DNA of 64,000 bases, taken from the IMG/VR virus record IMGVR_UViG_3300035698_014446, positions 28,206-92,205 of that record; one strand, 5' to 3'. The first letter of the stretch is position 1; each line of letters opens with the position of its first letter. Made by a program: the position numbers and the translations under genes. The notes below the pieces were generated by a model. That model saw only the letters and a list, made by a program, of their open reading frames with translations, was not told where the DNA came from and ran no database searches. Positions 34,756 through 42,304 of this stretch are shown here, one piece after another. This DNA comes from a virus.

Positions 34756-35027
34756 TGCGGAACCAGCTCCACCGACGCCCCCGCCTCGTGCGGGGGCCAT
34801 CGGGCCGACGCCCCGACCAACCGGGGGCGTCCGCCCGGTGACGGACCGCCAACGGGGACGGTGCACGTCCGCTGCGAGCGGACGCCGCCTCCGGGGGCCG
34901 ACTGCGCCTCCGCTACGAGCGGGGAGCGTCGGGGGCCAGCGCGCGAGCGCGGGCCGCCCCGCCAAGGCGGGCGAACAGACACGGGCACGGGTCCGCCCAC
35001 GAACGGCCCAGAACAGGAGCAAGAACA
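34756..35027 (+). other. Hairpin-rich GC intergenic leader
   Basis: No gene. It holds many strong inverted repeats (for example GCCCCCGCCTCGTGCGGGGGC near 34786 and GTCCGCTGCGAGCGGAC near 34867). It ends with the shared leader (CCCACGAACGGCCCAGAACAGGAGC) before ATG 35028. No T-tract follows the stems, so they are more likely RNA-stabilising or processing structures than terminators. Confidence 0.5.
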
Positions 35028-35288
35028 ATGGAACACGAACAAGAACAGAAAAGAGCAATCGTTATCAGCTATCGCGAGCTGTACAAGCTTGGTATGCCCA
35101 ACGACGAGATACACGGTATTCTCGTTGTGGGACACGACAAGTGGGCAGCTATCGGGGCTACGGTTGACCTCTACATGGATCCCAACGAAAACACAGCGTA
35201 TCTCGTCGTCCGGGGTGTTAGCGAAGCAATCATAGCGCTAGTACACGAAATGACTGACCAAATGATAGACATCAGCTACACTGACTAA
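35028..35288 (+). CDS. Unknown small alpha/beta protein
   Basis: 86 residues after CAGGAGCAAGAACA. AIVISYRELYKLGMPNDEIHGILVVGHDKWAAIGATVDLYMDPNENTAYLVVRG suggests a small alpha/beta fold. No family recognised. GC falls from this gene onward toward the genome average. Confidence 0.5.
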   Translation: MEHEQEQKRAIVISYRELYKLGMPNDEIHGILVVGHDKWAAIGATVDLYMDPNENTAYLVVRGVSEAIIALVHEMTDQMIDISYTD

Positions 35289-35444
35289 GCAACAACCGAA
35301 TAATCAACAACTAACGTTTCCCCGGCTTGCCGGGGCCACCGGGTCATCATCCGCGTATGCGGGCATCCGCTCGGTGTGTAGGTGTACACCAAACCAAACG
35401 GGTATGGACCGGCCCACGAATGGTCCAGAACAGGAACAGGAACC

Positions 35445-35939
35445 ATGAGACACAAACAGAAACAGGCGCAAACAACCACCTCAATGCACATTGATGCAGC
35501 ACAGGCACTTGACGCGTTGGCTACTGCTACTGATGATGCAGAACAGACCGCATCATACGTCGCTGATGCCGCTGAACACCGCCGCGCTGCCAGTGTAGCT
35601 AATCAAGCCACAGTTGTTAACAACTTGGTTAAACAAGCACAAAAGCAAGATAACGCAACAAAGGCTGCAGGTGGTATCGGGCATATTGCAGTAGCAACCG
35701 AACATCGTGTCGCTGCTGCCGCACATGATCAGGCAATGAAAAATGAGTTGGTGGAGCACATTAACGGACCAGATATAACCATCGAAGAAGTAATTGCCCT
35801 GTACAACGTGTTAGCACAGAACGAAATCCTTGAAAAAAGAGCATTGGATGACATGGTGGAAGAGATAGTGGAACATCTTTCCGGCGGTGACGTTACTAAG
35901 GAAGAAGTAATACGAATGTATTGCACATTAACGGAATAA
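35445..35939 (+). CDS. Ala-rich helical protein
   Basis: 164 residues from ATG 35445 (earlier ATG in the leader lacks a ribosome site). Long amphipathic helices with AAEHRRAASVANQATVV and ATEHRVAAAAHDQAMKNEL, then two related acidic ends (HINGPDITIEEVIALYNVL and HLSGGDVTKEEVIRMYCTL), an internal duplication of about 25 residues. Probably a paralogue of the GC-rich gene at 33543. Function unknown. Confidence 0.6.
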   Translation: MRHKQKQAQTTTSMHIDAAQALDALATATDDAEQTASYVADAAEHRRAASVANQATVVNNLVKQAQKQDNATKAAGGIGHIAVATEHRVAAAAHDQAMKNELVEHINGPDITIEEVIALYNVLAQNEILEKRALDDMVEEIVEHLSGGDVTKEEVIRMYCTLTE

Positions 35940-35981
35940 AAACCACGTTAGCGGTAAATAGCGTTAACGTGCTGTGTGTAC

Positions 35982-36193
35982 GTTGTGTTAAAACAACATG
36001 TATCAATGACTGTTGATGTACATATACCACCGGTTGTATATGAGACATCATGAGAAGCATTGACATACAACCGATGGTATATGATGAGCATGTTACGTAC
36101 AAACAACATAATGTTGTGTTGAAACAACATGCCCAATGTACCAACCACAACCGGTGGTATACCGAACAGTACAATATACAACCGGTGGTATAT
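35982..36193. promoter_or_regulatory. Operator/enhancer cluster upstream of sigma-54 promoter 2
   Basis: Type A repeats, GTTGT-N6-ACAAC: 35982-35997 and 36111-36130 (ATGTTGTGTTGAAACAACAT). Type B repeats, consensus ATATACAACCGGTGGTATAT: 36021-36042, 36064-36083, 36144-36163 and 36174-36193. Both are imperfect-to-perfect dyads of 16-22 bases. The array ends ten bases before the -24 box, and reaches back over 200 bases, like activator sites of sigma-54 systems. No gene is seen between 35940 and 36294. Confidence 0.75.
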
Positions 36194-36202
36194 GTGGCTT
36201 TC

Positions 36203-36218
36203 TGGCACGCGGATTGCT
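36203..36218 (+). promoter_or_regulatory. Sigma-54 promoter 2
   Basis: TGGCACGCGGATTGCT, GG-N10-GC spacing, followed by CTTCTTTAGGGTGGAG. It differs from copy 1 by one base within the core. Start would fall near TTTAGGG, leaving an untranslated leader of about 65 bases. Confidence 0.82.
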
Positions 36219-36294
36219 CTTCTTTAGGGTGGAGGCACAATCTCCAAGGGCAGGTCGCCAGTCTCGACGAATCTGGCAGATAGGAGCACGAACC

Positions 36295-36606
36295 ATGTGT
36301 GAGGAACGAACAGGGACTCCGGCTGAGGAACACGCCCGCGATCATGCGGACTTCGTGGCTGGACAGGAGGCCGTTACTGTTCTTGCCGGACAGGTCAGGA
36401 TGGGTCCGGTCGAGCAAGCCGCTGCGTGCGGCTACGCGGTTGATTGCAACGACTGTCAGCAGAGGCACAAATGCGCAAGGCACTCCATCAACGAACTGTG
36501 GCTTGTGGTTCACGCTAATCGCGACCACGACGCTATTCTTGAGGCGGCTGAAAGTAGGGCCATGACCGCAGAGAACCTGATCGGGGTCATCAAGCGGCTG
36601 CTGTAG
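36295..36606 (+). CDS. Small Cys-containing helical protein
   Basis: 103 residues. ATG 36295 has AGGAGCA upstream and lies downstream of the sigma-54 start site, so the longer open frame that begins upstream is not used. AACGYAVDCNDCQQRHKC may bind a metal; the rest is helical. No family recognised. It is the direct target of promoter 2. Confidence 0.6.
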   Translation: MCEERTGTPAEEHARDHADFVAGQEAVTVLAGQVRMGPVEQAAACGYAVDCNDCQQRHKCARHSINELWLVVHANRDHDAILEAAESRAMTAENLIGVIKRLL

Positions 36607-36727
36607 CACTGATATCGTCCCTTGCTGATTGCAGGGGGCGTCAGGCCTACGTCCGCGATGGCGGACGTTAACCTAACGCAAATGAGGGTATGGGTTGACC
36701 CACGACAGACCCAGAACAGGAGTAGTC

Positions 36728-36925
36728 ATGAATGACAATATAACAGCAAAAGACATGGAAAACATCCAAATCGTCGACAAACACACCTATTATATTGTAA
36801 TTGTTGGCCAGGTGTACTTGTCGGCTAACAACAGCCTTACGCCAATATTGTCCGCAGCAAAACAATACCCCAATTATAACGCCGCAAGTTATGCTGCAGA
36901 TTTATGGCTCGAGAGTACGTATTAA
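36728..36925 (+). CDS. Unknown small protein
   Basis: 65 residues after CAGAACAGGAGTAGTC, the last clear copy of the shared leader. NIQIVDKHTYYIVIVGQVYLS forms beta strands, followed by a helix. A strong hairpin (ACGTCCGCGATGGCGGACGT) stands at 36649-36668. No family recognised. Confidence 0.5.
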   Translation: MNDNITAKDMENIQIVDKHTYYIVIVGQVYLSANNSLTPILSAAKQYPNYNAASYAADLWLESTY

Positions 36926-36955
36926 CCACTATAACCTTTTTATGGGAATAGAATT

Positions 36956-37141
36956 ATGATACTTGATTTAGACTCACGCAAACACGAAATAACTAACGAA
37001 AAGGAACAGATTGTCCATGTTGACAATGCAAAAGTATTTTGGATTAACGGCGAAGTCGAAGATTGCTCATTATCGTTTCAACGACTGGCAAACTTCAACT
37101 TTGATTTTGATAAACTCGACGACTTCTATAATAATAACTAA
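36956..37141 (+). CDS. Unknown small acidic protein
   Basis: 61 residues, beta then helix (MILDLDSRKHEITNEKEQIVHV, ending DFDKLDDFYNNN). No motif seen. It is AT-rich and probably co-transcribed from promoter 2. Confidence 0.5.
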   Translation: MILDLDSRKHEITNEKEQIVHVDNAKVFWINGEVEDCSLSFQRLANFNFDFDKLDDFYNNN

Positions 37142-37238
37142 CTTTCGCCGCTCCTAGCCCCAGCCGGTTCAATTCCGACAAGCGGTTTAATGAGTAAGAA
37201 ATTGAAAACTTAATAATACTTTTGAAAGGAAAAGAAAC

Positions 37239-37847
37239 ATGAGTAAAAGTAGAAAAAACAAAAGCAGTCAGAGTCCGAAACAGGTCCCAAAACGTGCTAG
37301 CGAAAAGGCAATGCGTGAAAGCACATCCAAGAAAGGGCCAAAACTATCGCCAAACACCCACGGAACTGAGAATAACCCAAAACAGGTTGACGAAAGTAAA
37401 ATTGCCGCCATCGACGCTGCTGCAGCCGATAAGCCTGAGAAAATAATCGACCCAAAGATTGCGGTAATACTGGCTAAGCCGCCAACTGAATTAACCGTCA
37501 AAGAGTTACGAATCCTGATCAAGTACAAGGAAGGCGACAAAATTGCAGCCAATGCTGCAGAGCGAGGCAAAAACAAGCTTGCCAAAATGCGAACGTATGC
37601 TATCCGTCAACGAGCGTGGGCAGACAGACAGACGGAAAAAGCCGAGGCATCCGAGAAGAAAGCCACAACCGCGGAGGCCAAACTGACTGAGTACGAGGTA
37701 AAGATTGGGGTTGAAGAATTGACTGACGAGGAGATTGACAAGGTACTAAAAGAATTGATGAGTCAAGGTCGTGTGGCTCAGATATCAATTAAGAAAATTT
37801 TGGAACCACACGAGGATGATCAAGCAGCAACAACGGTAATCAGTTAA
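37239..37847 (+). CDS. Coiled-coil protein, AT-rich paralogue
   Basis: 202 residues. A basic, disordered N-terminus precedes LTVKELRILIKYKEGDKIAANAAERG, KNKLAKMRTYAIRQRAWADRQTEKAE and EAKLTEYEVKIGVEELTDEEI, then LMSQGRVAQI. It is clearly homologous to the GC-rich gene at 34186, with Lys/Glu/Ile where that one has Ala/Arg. GAAAGGAAAAG precedes the ATG. Function unknown. Confidence 0.7.
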   Translation: MSKSRKNKSSQSPKQVPKRASEKAMRESTSKKGPKLSPNTHGTENNPKQVDESKIAAIDAAAADKPEKIIDPKIAVILAKPPTELTVKELRILIKYKEGDKIAANAAERGKNKLAKMRTYAIRQRAWADRQTEKAEASEKKATTAEAKLTEYEVKIGVEELTDEEIDKVLKELMSQGRVAQISIKKILEPHEDDQAATTVIS

Positions 37848-37924
37848 TGAATAGCTACGGTACGGCAGAGTTATAAGCTCTGTCGGTCCGTAACTGTTTT
37901 TTAATTTTTAAAAGGAGCAGAAAC

Positions 37925-38086
37925 ATGAGTGCAAAATACGTAATATACCATAAAGGTGGTGGGTACTTACAGGAAGACGGTAACTACACTAATGATATTA
38001 AAAAAGCATGGATTTTCAACACCAAAGAAGATGCCGAAATTGAAATTGCTGGGTGTAGTGAAAAAGTGGAAACTGTAACTATATAA
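37925..38086 (+). CDS. Unknown 53-residue protein
   Basis: ATG 37925 after AAAGGAGC. SAKYVIYHKGGGYLQEDGNYTNDIKKAWIFNTKEDAEIE is a compact beta/alpha text like small phage proteins that modulate host enzymes, but no family is recognised. Confidence 0.5.
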   Translation: MSAKYVIYHKGGGYLQEDGNYTNDIKKAWIFNTKEDAEIEIAGCSEKVETVTI

Positions 38087-38163
38087 TAATATTGTTTTAA
38101 TCAACACGATTAAAACATAAAAATAAAATTAGAGAGTTTAGACTAAAATGAAAGGAAATAAAG

Positions 38164-38283
38164 ATGGAAGCTTATTTTTGTAAAAATTGTAAAGTAGTTA
38201 TTCTTGAAGATGAATTAGAGAATGACTGTTGTCCTCATTGTGGTAATGGGGAGCTAGAAATAGTTCCTAAAGAAACTCAATAA
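38164..38283 (+). CDS. Tiny zinc-ribbon protein
   Basis: 39 residues: YFCKNCKVVI and CCPHCGNGELE give a CxxC-x17-CxxC zinc ribbon (rubredoxin-like knuckles). AAAGGAAATAAAG precedes the ATG. Probably binds one zinc. Confidence 0.6.
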   Translation: MEAYFCKNCKVVILEDELENDCCPHCGNGELEIVPKETQ

Positions 38284-38452
38284 CTTTTACCGGAAATACT
38301 GTAGTGATAACGCGTTAAATTGCGGAATCATCAGCTTAAAATCGAAGGGGTGGACTCTTGACAAAAGATCACCCACCCACGATCGCTTCATTGTGGCTTA
38401 CAAACCGGTTTTAACGATTCACAAGTGCTAATTAACAGAAGGACAAAATAAC

Positions 38453-38629
38453 ATGGCAACTATGGACCCAATACTGAAAAAAGAGATAAAAAGCGTTATA
38501 GAATCGTTTGAATTGTTTGCTGAGGAAGTACTACCTCAGTCCGGTTCAATAGTCTTTGATATCGGCAATCTGAACGATGGTCTATTATTGGCTAAAAAAG
38601 TGAAACACTACTTAGATGGTTTGGACTAA
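38453..38629 (+). CDS. Unknown 58-residue helical protein
   Basis: ATG 38453 with AGAAGGA upstream. Two amphipathic helices (ILKKEIKSVIESFELFAEEVL and DGLLLAKKVKHYLDGL). No family recognised. The preceding 169 bases (38284-38452) show no gene. Confidence 0.45.
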   Translation: MATMDPILKKEIKSVIESFELFAEEVLPQSGSIVFDIGNLNDGLLLAKKVKHYLDGLD

Positions 38630-38646
38630 ACAAAAGGAAGGACAGA

Positions 38647-39024
38647 ATGATGCAGATAGGTAATATTGAAAAACATTTAGAAGACAACTGTAGTCTTGAG
38701 GACATACAGGAGTTGAGCAAGGCTTTGGGTATAGCAATAAAGCACCTACCGAATATACTGGTGTCGGAATTGTACCTCAGGGCATTAACCGCCAGCGTTA
38801 ACATGATCGGACACAAGAAAGGCGATGAACCAGCAGCGGACCTGATCAAGCGGTTGTGCAAAGAGCATAATGAAACAGAAGAATACATCCGCGGGACAGC
38901 TATTGACGCAGCCATGCAGACGATATCAAGCTTAAAACATGGCGATATTTTTGACATGCTGGGTCTTGAGGATGATGATGAGTTATTCAAGTTTATTGAT
39001 ATTGCGATAATACTAAACCTGTGA
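38647..39024 (+). CDS. Unknown helical protein
   Basis: 125 residues, all-alpha (LEDIQELSKALGIAIKHLPNILVSELYLRALTASVNMIG). No motif recognised. It lies after a GGAAGGA site and before the third operator array. Confidence 0.55.
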   Translation: MMQIGNIEKHLEDNCSLEDIQELSKALGIAIKHLPNILVSELYLRALTASVNMIGHKKGDEPAADLIKRLCKEHNETEEYIRGTAIDAAMQTISSLKHGDIFDMLGLEDDDELFKFIDIAIILNL

Positions 39025-39037
39025 ACAGTAGTGGGCG

Positions 39038-39142
39038 TGTTGCGTCGGTGCAACATGTGTTTATTCGGCGCAACATGGCCTACCGGGATATATACAACGG
39101 GTTGTATATTGGGTATCACTAACATACTACCCGTAGTATATG
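39038..39142. promoter_or_regulatory. Operator/enhancer cluster upstream of sigma-54 promoter 3
   Basis: Type A: TGTTGC-GTCGGT-GCAACA (39038-39055) and a half-site CGGCGCAACATG near 39066. Type B: ATATACAACGGGTTGTATAT (39090-39109) and ATACTACCCGTAGTAT (39124-39139), a perfect dyad. The order (A then B then -24) is the same as at 36 kb, but the sequences have drifted together within each dyad, which points to selection on symmetry. Confidence 0.72.
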
Positions 39143-39148
39143 CCATCT

Positions 39149-39164
39149 TGGCACGAAGTTTGCT
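39149..39164 (+). promoter_or_regulatory. Sigma-54 promoter 3
   Basis: TGGCACGAAGTTTGCT, GG-N10-GC spacing, followed by CTTTTTAGGGTAGAG as in the other two copies. The variable spacer AAG-T shows that the fixed bases are those sigma-54 recognises. Confidence 0.82.
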
Positions 39165-39225
39165 CTTTTTAGGGTAGAGATTGGCGGCGGACCGGCCAGT
39201 GACAGGTTCGAGATTTGGAGCAGTC

Positions 39226-39654
39226 ATGAGTGAGTATTTTAAAGTAGTTGAGTTTAAGCATGGTGGGAACAATGAACACGTAGAAACAGTACAGCGTGTG
39301 TCAGGACTTCCTATAGAACAGATCAAGGGTGAACGGTTTAAAGGACAGGTATGGTTCACAACTCTTGGCATCATCGTCTCAACCTACGATGGTGAAAATC
39401 AACGACAGCTAATTGTAAACGCTGATCAGAGTGGGAGAACAGAAGTATTGATGATCTACTCACCAGTTGACAGTCCGATGATCATCGAACACACGGTGTG
39501 TGAAGGGCAAACCTATCAACAGAGGCAGGAAGGGATTATGGTCGACAGGGCGGGCATCATCAACCCAAAGATTGAGGAGTTTATGACTTCTATCCCAGAT
39601 GAAGCGGCCAAGATCATAATGGACTCCGAACTATGGCAGTATATGACATACTGA
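39226..39654 (+). CDS. Unknown beta-rich protein
   Basis: 142 residues from ATG 39226 (TTTGGAGCAGTC upstream). YFKVVEFKHGGNNEHVETVQRVSGLPIEQIKGERFKGQVWFTTLGIIVSTYDG suggests a mixed beta fold; the second half is helical. It is the first gene after promoter 3. No family recognised. Confidence 0.55.
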   Translation: MSEYFKVVEFKHGGNNEHVETVQRVSGLPIEQIKGERFKGQVWFTTLGIIVSTYDGENQRQLIVNADQSGRTEVLMIYSPVDSPMIIEHTVCEGQTYQQRQEGIMVDRAGIINPKIEEFMTSIPDEAAKIIMDSELWQYMTY

Positions 39655-39665
39655 AAGGAGCAGTC

Positions 39666-39950
39666 ATGAGTACTTATCGAACAATAGGTGGTAAGAAGGT
39701 TGATATAATGATGGAAGCGGACATCATAACCCGTATTGAGGTGGATTTCCGCGATCAACAAGACAGAATGAGAGACGCGACGTGTAAAGAAATATATGGA
39801 CCAATAGGAGAAATGGAACATATGTTGCAAATTTTAGGATTTACTATTGTACAAACATCTGATAGTAAATTACTAGTAATCGGTGATGCCGGTCTGTTGC
39901 GAGTAATGGAGATATTGGCTAACCAAGCACCAGATGTAAGGTGGGTGTGA
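39666..39950 (+). CDS. Unknown small protein
   Basis: 94 residues from ATG 39666 (AAAGGAGCAGTC, the same ribosome site as the previous gene). Helical middle (RDATCKEIYGPIGEMEHMLQIL) and a strand-rich end. Probably co-transcribed from promoter 3. Confidence 0.5.
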   Translation: MSTYRTIGGKKVDIMMEADIITRIEVDFRDQQDRMRDATCKEIYGPIGEMEHMLQILGFTIVQTSDSKLLVIGDAGLLRVMEILANQAPDVRWV

Positions 39951-39951
39951 T

Positions 39952-40221
39952 ATGAATACTCGCAGACGAGTAAGAGAACACGGTACTATGGAAACAGTAG
40001 CCGGTAATGGCAAAGACAGAATGAACGCAATCCGCACAGTGGTCCACGAAAGTCAGTTTGCAAAGATCGACGGAGTGATGATGGATCTATTCACCGCAAG
40101 TATCATTTGTCAGGTGTACGATGCGTTAAGTGATGCAAACAAAGAGAAGTTCGCCAACCACCCGGCCCCAGCCATGGCCAACATCGCGTACAAACTGGTC
40201 GGGAAACGGGGTGGAAAATGA
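39952..40221 (+). CDS. Unknown helical protein
   Basis: 89 residues. IDGVMMDLFTASIICQVYDALSDANKEKFANHPAPAMANIAYKLVGKRG is a helical segment of a type often seen in phage early proteins. The N-terminus is basic (NTRRRVREHG). Its stop overlaps the next ATG. Confidence 0.55.
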   Translation: MNTRRRVREHGTMETVAGNGKDRMNAIRTVVHESQFAKIDGVMMDLFTASIICQVYDALSDANKEKFANHPAPAMANIAYKLVGKRGGK

Positions 40222-40514
40222 CATTAGCGCAATTGTACAATAGATGGGTTAATGCACTGGTCAAACAGTTAAAAGACCGTAAAGCGTACGAGGTAATCCT
40301 CAACAAAAGGGATAGTACAAGATACAACATCATGTTTAGTAGCTGTAATAAGTCAGATTTTGAATCTGTGTGCAGCATAACCATGTTCTTCAAAGAACCG
40401 AAGAGATTACATCTTACAGCTTTAACCGTGTATGGAAAACGGGGGATAGAAATGGCCATCGACGACACTGATAGTGTGATCGCATGGTTTGACAAACAAG
40501 ACGTACTTAAATGA
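40218..40514 (+). CDS. Unknown alpha/beta protein
   Basis: 98 residues, coupled by ATGA to the previous gene. Basic N-terminal helix then alternating strands (SDFESVCSITMFFKEPKRLHLTALTVYG). No motif recognised. Confidence 0.5.
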   Translation: MTLAQLYNRWVNALVKQLKDRKAYEVILNKRDSTRYNIMFSSCNKSDFESVCSITMFFKEPKRLHLTALTVYGKRGIEMAIDDTDSVIAWFDKQDVLK

Positions 40515-40526
40515 AAGGAGCAAGAA

Positions 40527-40739
40527 GTGGGTTATTACGGCTACAACAGAGGAGTCAAGTTACTAAAGAAGGATGAATTAGGTAACAGTTGGGGACATGA
40601 TAGACTGATTACCCACCGTGAGTACGTCAGTGCGTACTCCGCTAAACACGCGGTCTTTGCACTGAAATTACACGGGTGGGACGTTAGCAACGCCTATCCG
40701 ACGAAAGATTATAAAGTGGTAGCGTCCAAACGAGTGTAA
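40527..40739 (+). CDS. Unknown small protein
   Basis: 70 residues from GTG 40527, with AAAGGAGCAAGAA upstream. GYYGYNRGVKLLKKDELGNSW then HREYVSAYSAKHAVFALKLHGWDV. No family recognised. Confidence 0.5.
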   Translation: MGYYGYNRGVKLLKKDELGNSWGHDRLITHREYVSAYSAKHAVFALKLHGWDVSNAYPTKDYKVVASKRV

Positions 40740-40776
40740 GTCCAAATGTTAATACTAATTCTAAAGGAGAGCAAAA

Positions 40777-41619
40777 ATGGTAGCACCGGGAACCGAACAG
40801 ATGTTCAAACAGGGAATGGTGTGGGAAGTTAACGACCGATTTGGTCACGCCCGCGCAATCAGGATTAAGACACCGGATGGGAAAGATACGAGTTTTTCGA
40901 TGGTATACGGCAAGGACGAGAAAAGGAACTGGATTCCCGTCCGCCCGGTGTCTGACCGGTTCACACCAATCGGAACAGAGAAGATCATCGACAAGGTGAT
41001 CGAGAGACTCGGCGGTAGAAAAGAGATTTTCAGCGAAAGGCTGAGACTCGAACGTGGCGGGGTTTCTCAACAAGTAGAACTGGTTCTCAAAAGCCATGAA
41101 ATCAAGATTGGTAATGTCGTCGAGCCCGAAGATTCGGACCTGATATCCGAAGGCCTCATCAAAAGGAACGGCGATATTTGGCGTCCGACAGTGAGAGTGA
41201 ATAATGCTCTCGACGGAACCAAATCTATCTCTGTGATAGCCGGATGGTTTCGGCTGGTCTGCTCCAACGGTATGATTGCTGAGGCGTGGGAAGGGTCGTC
41301 GTCTAAGACGATCAAGATTCATACAGTACATCAGGTCGAGAATGCGTTGGATGAGATCAAGAATTTCGATTTCAACGTGAAGGAATTTGCCAAGATGTTC
41401 AAAAAGTTGCGGGGCGTGGTGATTGATAAGCCCGAACTCAAACGAATACAGAAGGCCTTACCTAAAAATTATATGAAAGGTCTGGAAGATATCCCGGAAA
41501 AGACGGCGTATGGCGTGATCAATTACATCACGTACATACAGTCTCATCAAATGTCACTGACTCGTGGTAGCATTGTTCAGCCGATAATCAACAGCATGTT
41601 GAAGAAAGCGGCTGCATAG
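40777..41619 (+). CDS. DUF932-family phage/plasmid protein
   Basis: 280 residues, GC-rich for this phage. SVIAGWFRLVCSNGMIAEAW matches the RxxCxNG/T core of DUF932 (LGT_TIGR03299-type phage/plasmid proteins), and the C-terminal helices (VKEFAKMFKKLRGVVIDKPELKRIQKALP) fit. The role is unknown, possibly in replication or host takeover. The strong terminator after it and GC-rich codons suggest high expression. Confidence 0.75.
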   Translation: MVAPGTEQMFKQGMVWEVNDRFGHARAIRIKTPDGKDTSFSMVYGKDEKRNWIPVRPVSDRFTPIGTEKIIDKVIERLGGRKEIFSERLRLERGGVSQQVELVLKSHEIKIGNVVEPEDSDLISEGLIKRNGDIWRPTVRVNNALDGTKSISVIAGWFRLVCSNGMIAEAWEGSSSKTIKIHTVHQVENALDEIKNFDFNVKEFAKMFKKLRGVVIDKPELKRIQKALPKNYMKGLEDIPEKTAYGVINYITYIQSHQMSLTRGSIVQPIINSMLKKAAA

Positions 41620-41635
41620 TGTGACTGCTCCTTTA

Positions 41636-41670
41636 GCCTTGGCGGTGCGTAGCCGCCAAGGCGTCTTTTT
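41636..41670 (+). terminator. Rho-independent terminator after DUF932 gene
   Basis: GCCTTGGCGG-TGCGTAG-CCGCCAAGGC: ten-base stem, seven-base loop, then GTCTTTTT. It closes the unit driven from promoter 3. Confidence 0.92.
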
Positions 41671-41735
41671 GAAAGGGAATATGAAGTCTAAACAAGCAAT
41701 CATAGCTATAAGCGCAATCAGATGGAGTTGACTTA

Positions 41736-42047
41736 ATGGTTAAAGTAAATATAGAAACTAAGTACTTTTCTGGTGAAGTAAAACTGACATTCGTTAGATA
41801 TCCCCACGATAATAGTATGTGTATTGTCATGACCGACAAAGAAGGACCGGTGGGTAAAGCCACGGTATATATCGATGGTCACCCCCCGCCGTACAATTAC
41901 GTACTCCTCAAAGGTTGGTCTGAAAATGAAGGAATACCAGAGGCTCTTGAGAAAGCTGGAATCGTTAAGCTGACTGGACATACTGTATCGACTGGCTTTT
42001 GTGAAGCACAAGTAGGAAAACTACTTATTGATTATAAGGATATGTGA
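41736..42047 (+). CDS. DUF4313-like small protein
   Basis: 103 residues. VLLKGWSENEGIPEALEKAGIV and the preceding beta strands (EVKLTFVRYPHDNSMCIVMTDKEG) resemble DUF4313 proteins of phages, marked by the K-x-(W/Y)-SENEG-x-x-x-x-L segment. Function unknown. ATG 41736 follows the terminator by about 65 bases; TGATG couples it to the next gene. Confidence 0.6.
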   Translation: MVKVNIETKYFSGEVKLTFVRYPHDNSMCIVMTDKEGPVGKATVYIDGHPPPYNYVLLKGWSENEGIPEALEKAGIVKLTGHTVSTGFCEAQVGKLLIDYKDM

Positions 42048-42304
42048 TGGATAAAATACCACCAGATATTTTCAAAGTTGACTACAAAAAACTTAAGTTG
42101 ACAGTATTGTTTCAAACAACCGAGTTTGATGAGCAAATAGTTGGAAAAAACAAAAATATGATAAAACACATACTGAAAAGTATACATACTAAATTTGTTG
42201 ATGATAAGGAAACAGCGGGTGTTCTGCAGGTTTATGAATGTGCTGCTCTTAAAGCTGGATTGACTGTTACTGAAATAAAGGAATGCTATGTCCAAGATAC
42301 GTAA
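42047..42304 (+). CDS. Unknown small protein
   Basis: 85 residues. MDKIPPDIFKVDYKKLKLTVLFQTTEFDEQIVGKNKNMIKHIL; the middle is basic, the end Cys-containing. No motif recognised. Overlaps the next gene by 17 bases. Confidence 0.5.
   Translation: MDKIPPDIFKVDYKKLKLTVLFQTTEFDEQIVGKNKNMIKHILKSIHTKFVDDKETAGVLQVYECAALKAGLTVTEIKECYVQDT

Noticed and set aside
36136-36294. An upstream ATG that would extend the 36295 gene by 53 codons
   Set aside because: The extension crosses the operator dyads and the sigma-54 promoter, and it lacks a ribosome site.
37140-37200. A complete tRNA gene
   Set aside because: Only a T-arm-like hairpin is present; the other arms cannot be placed.
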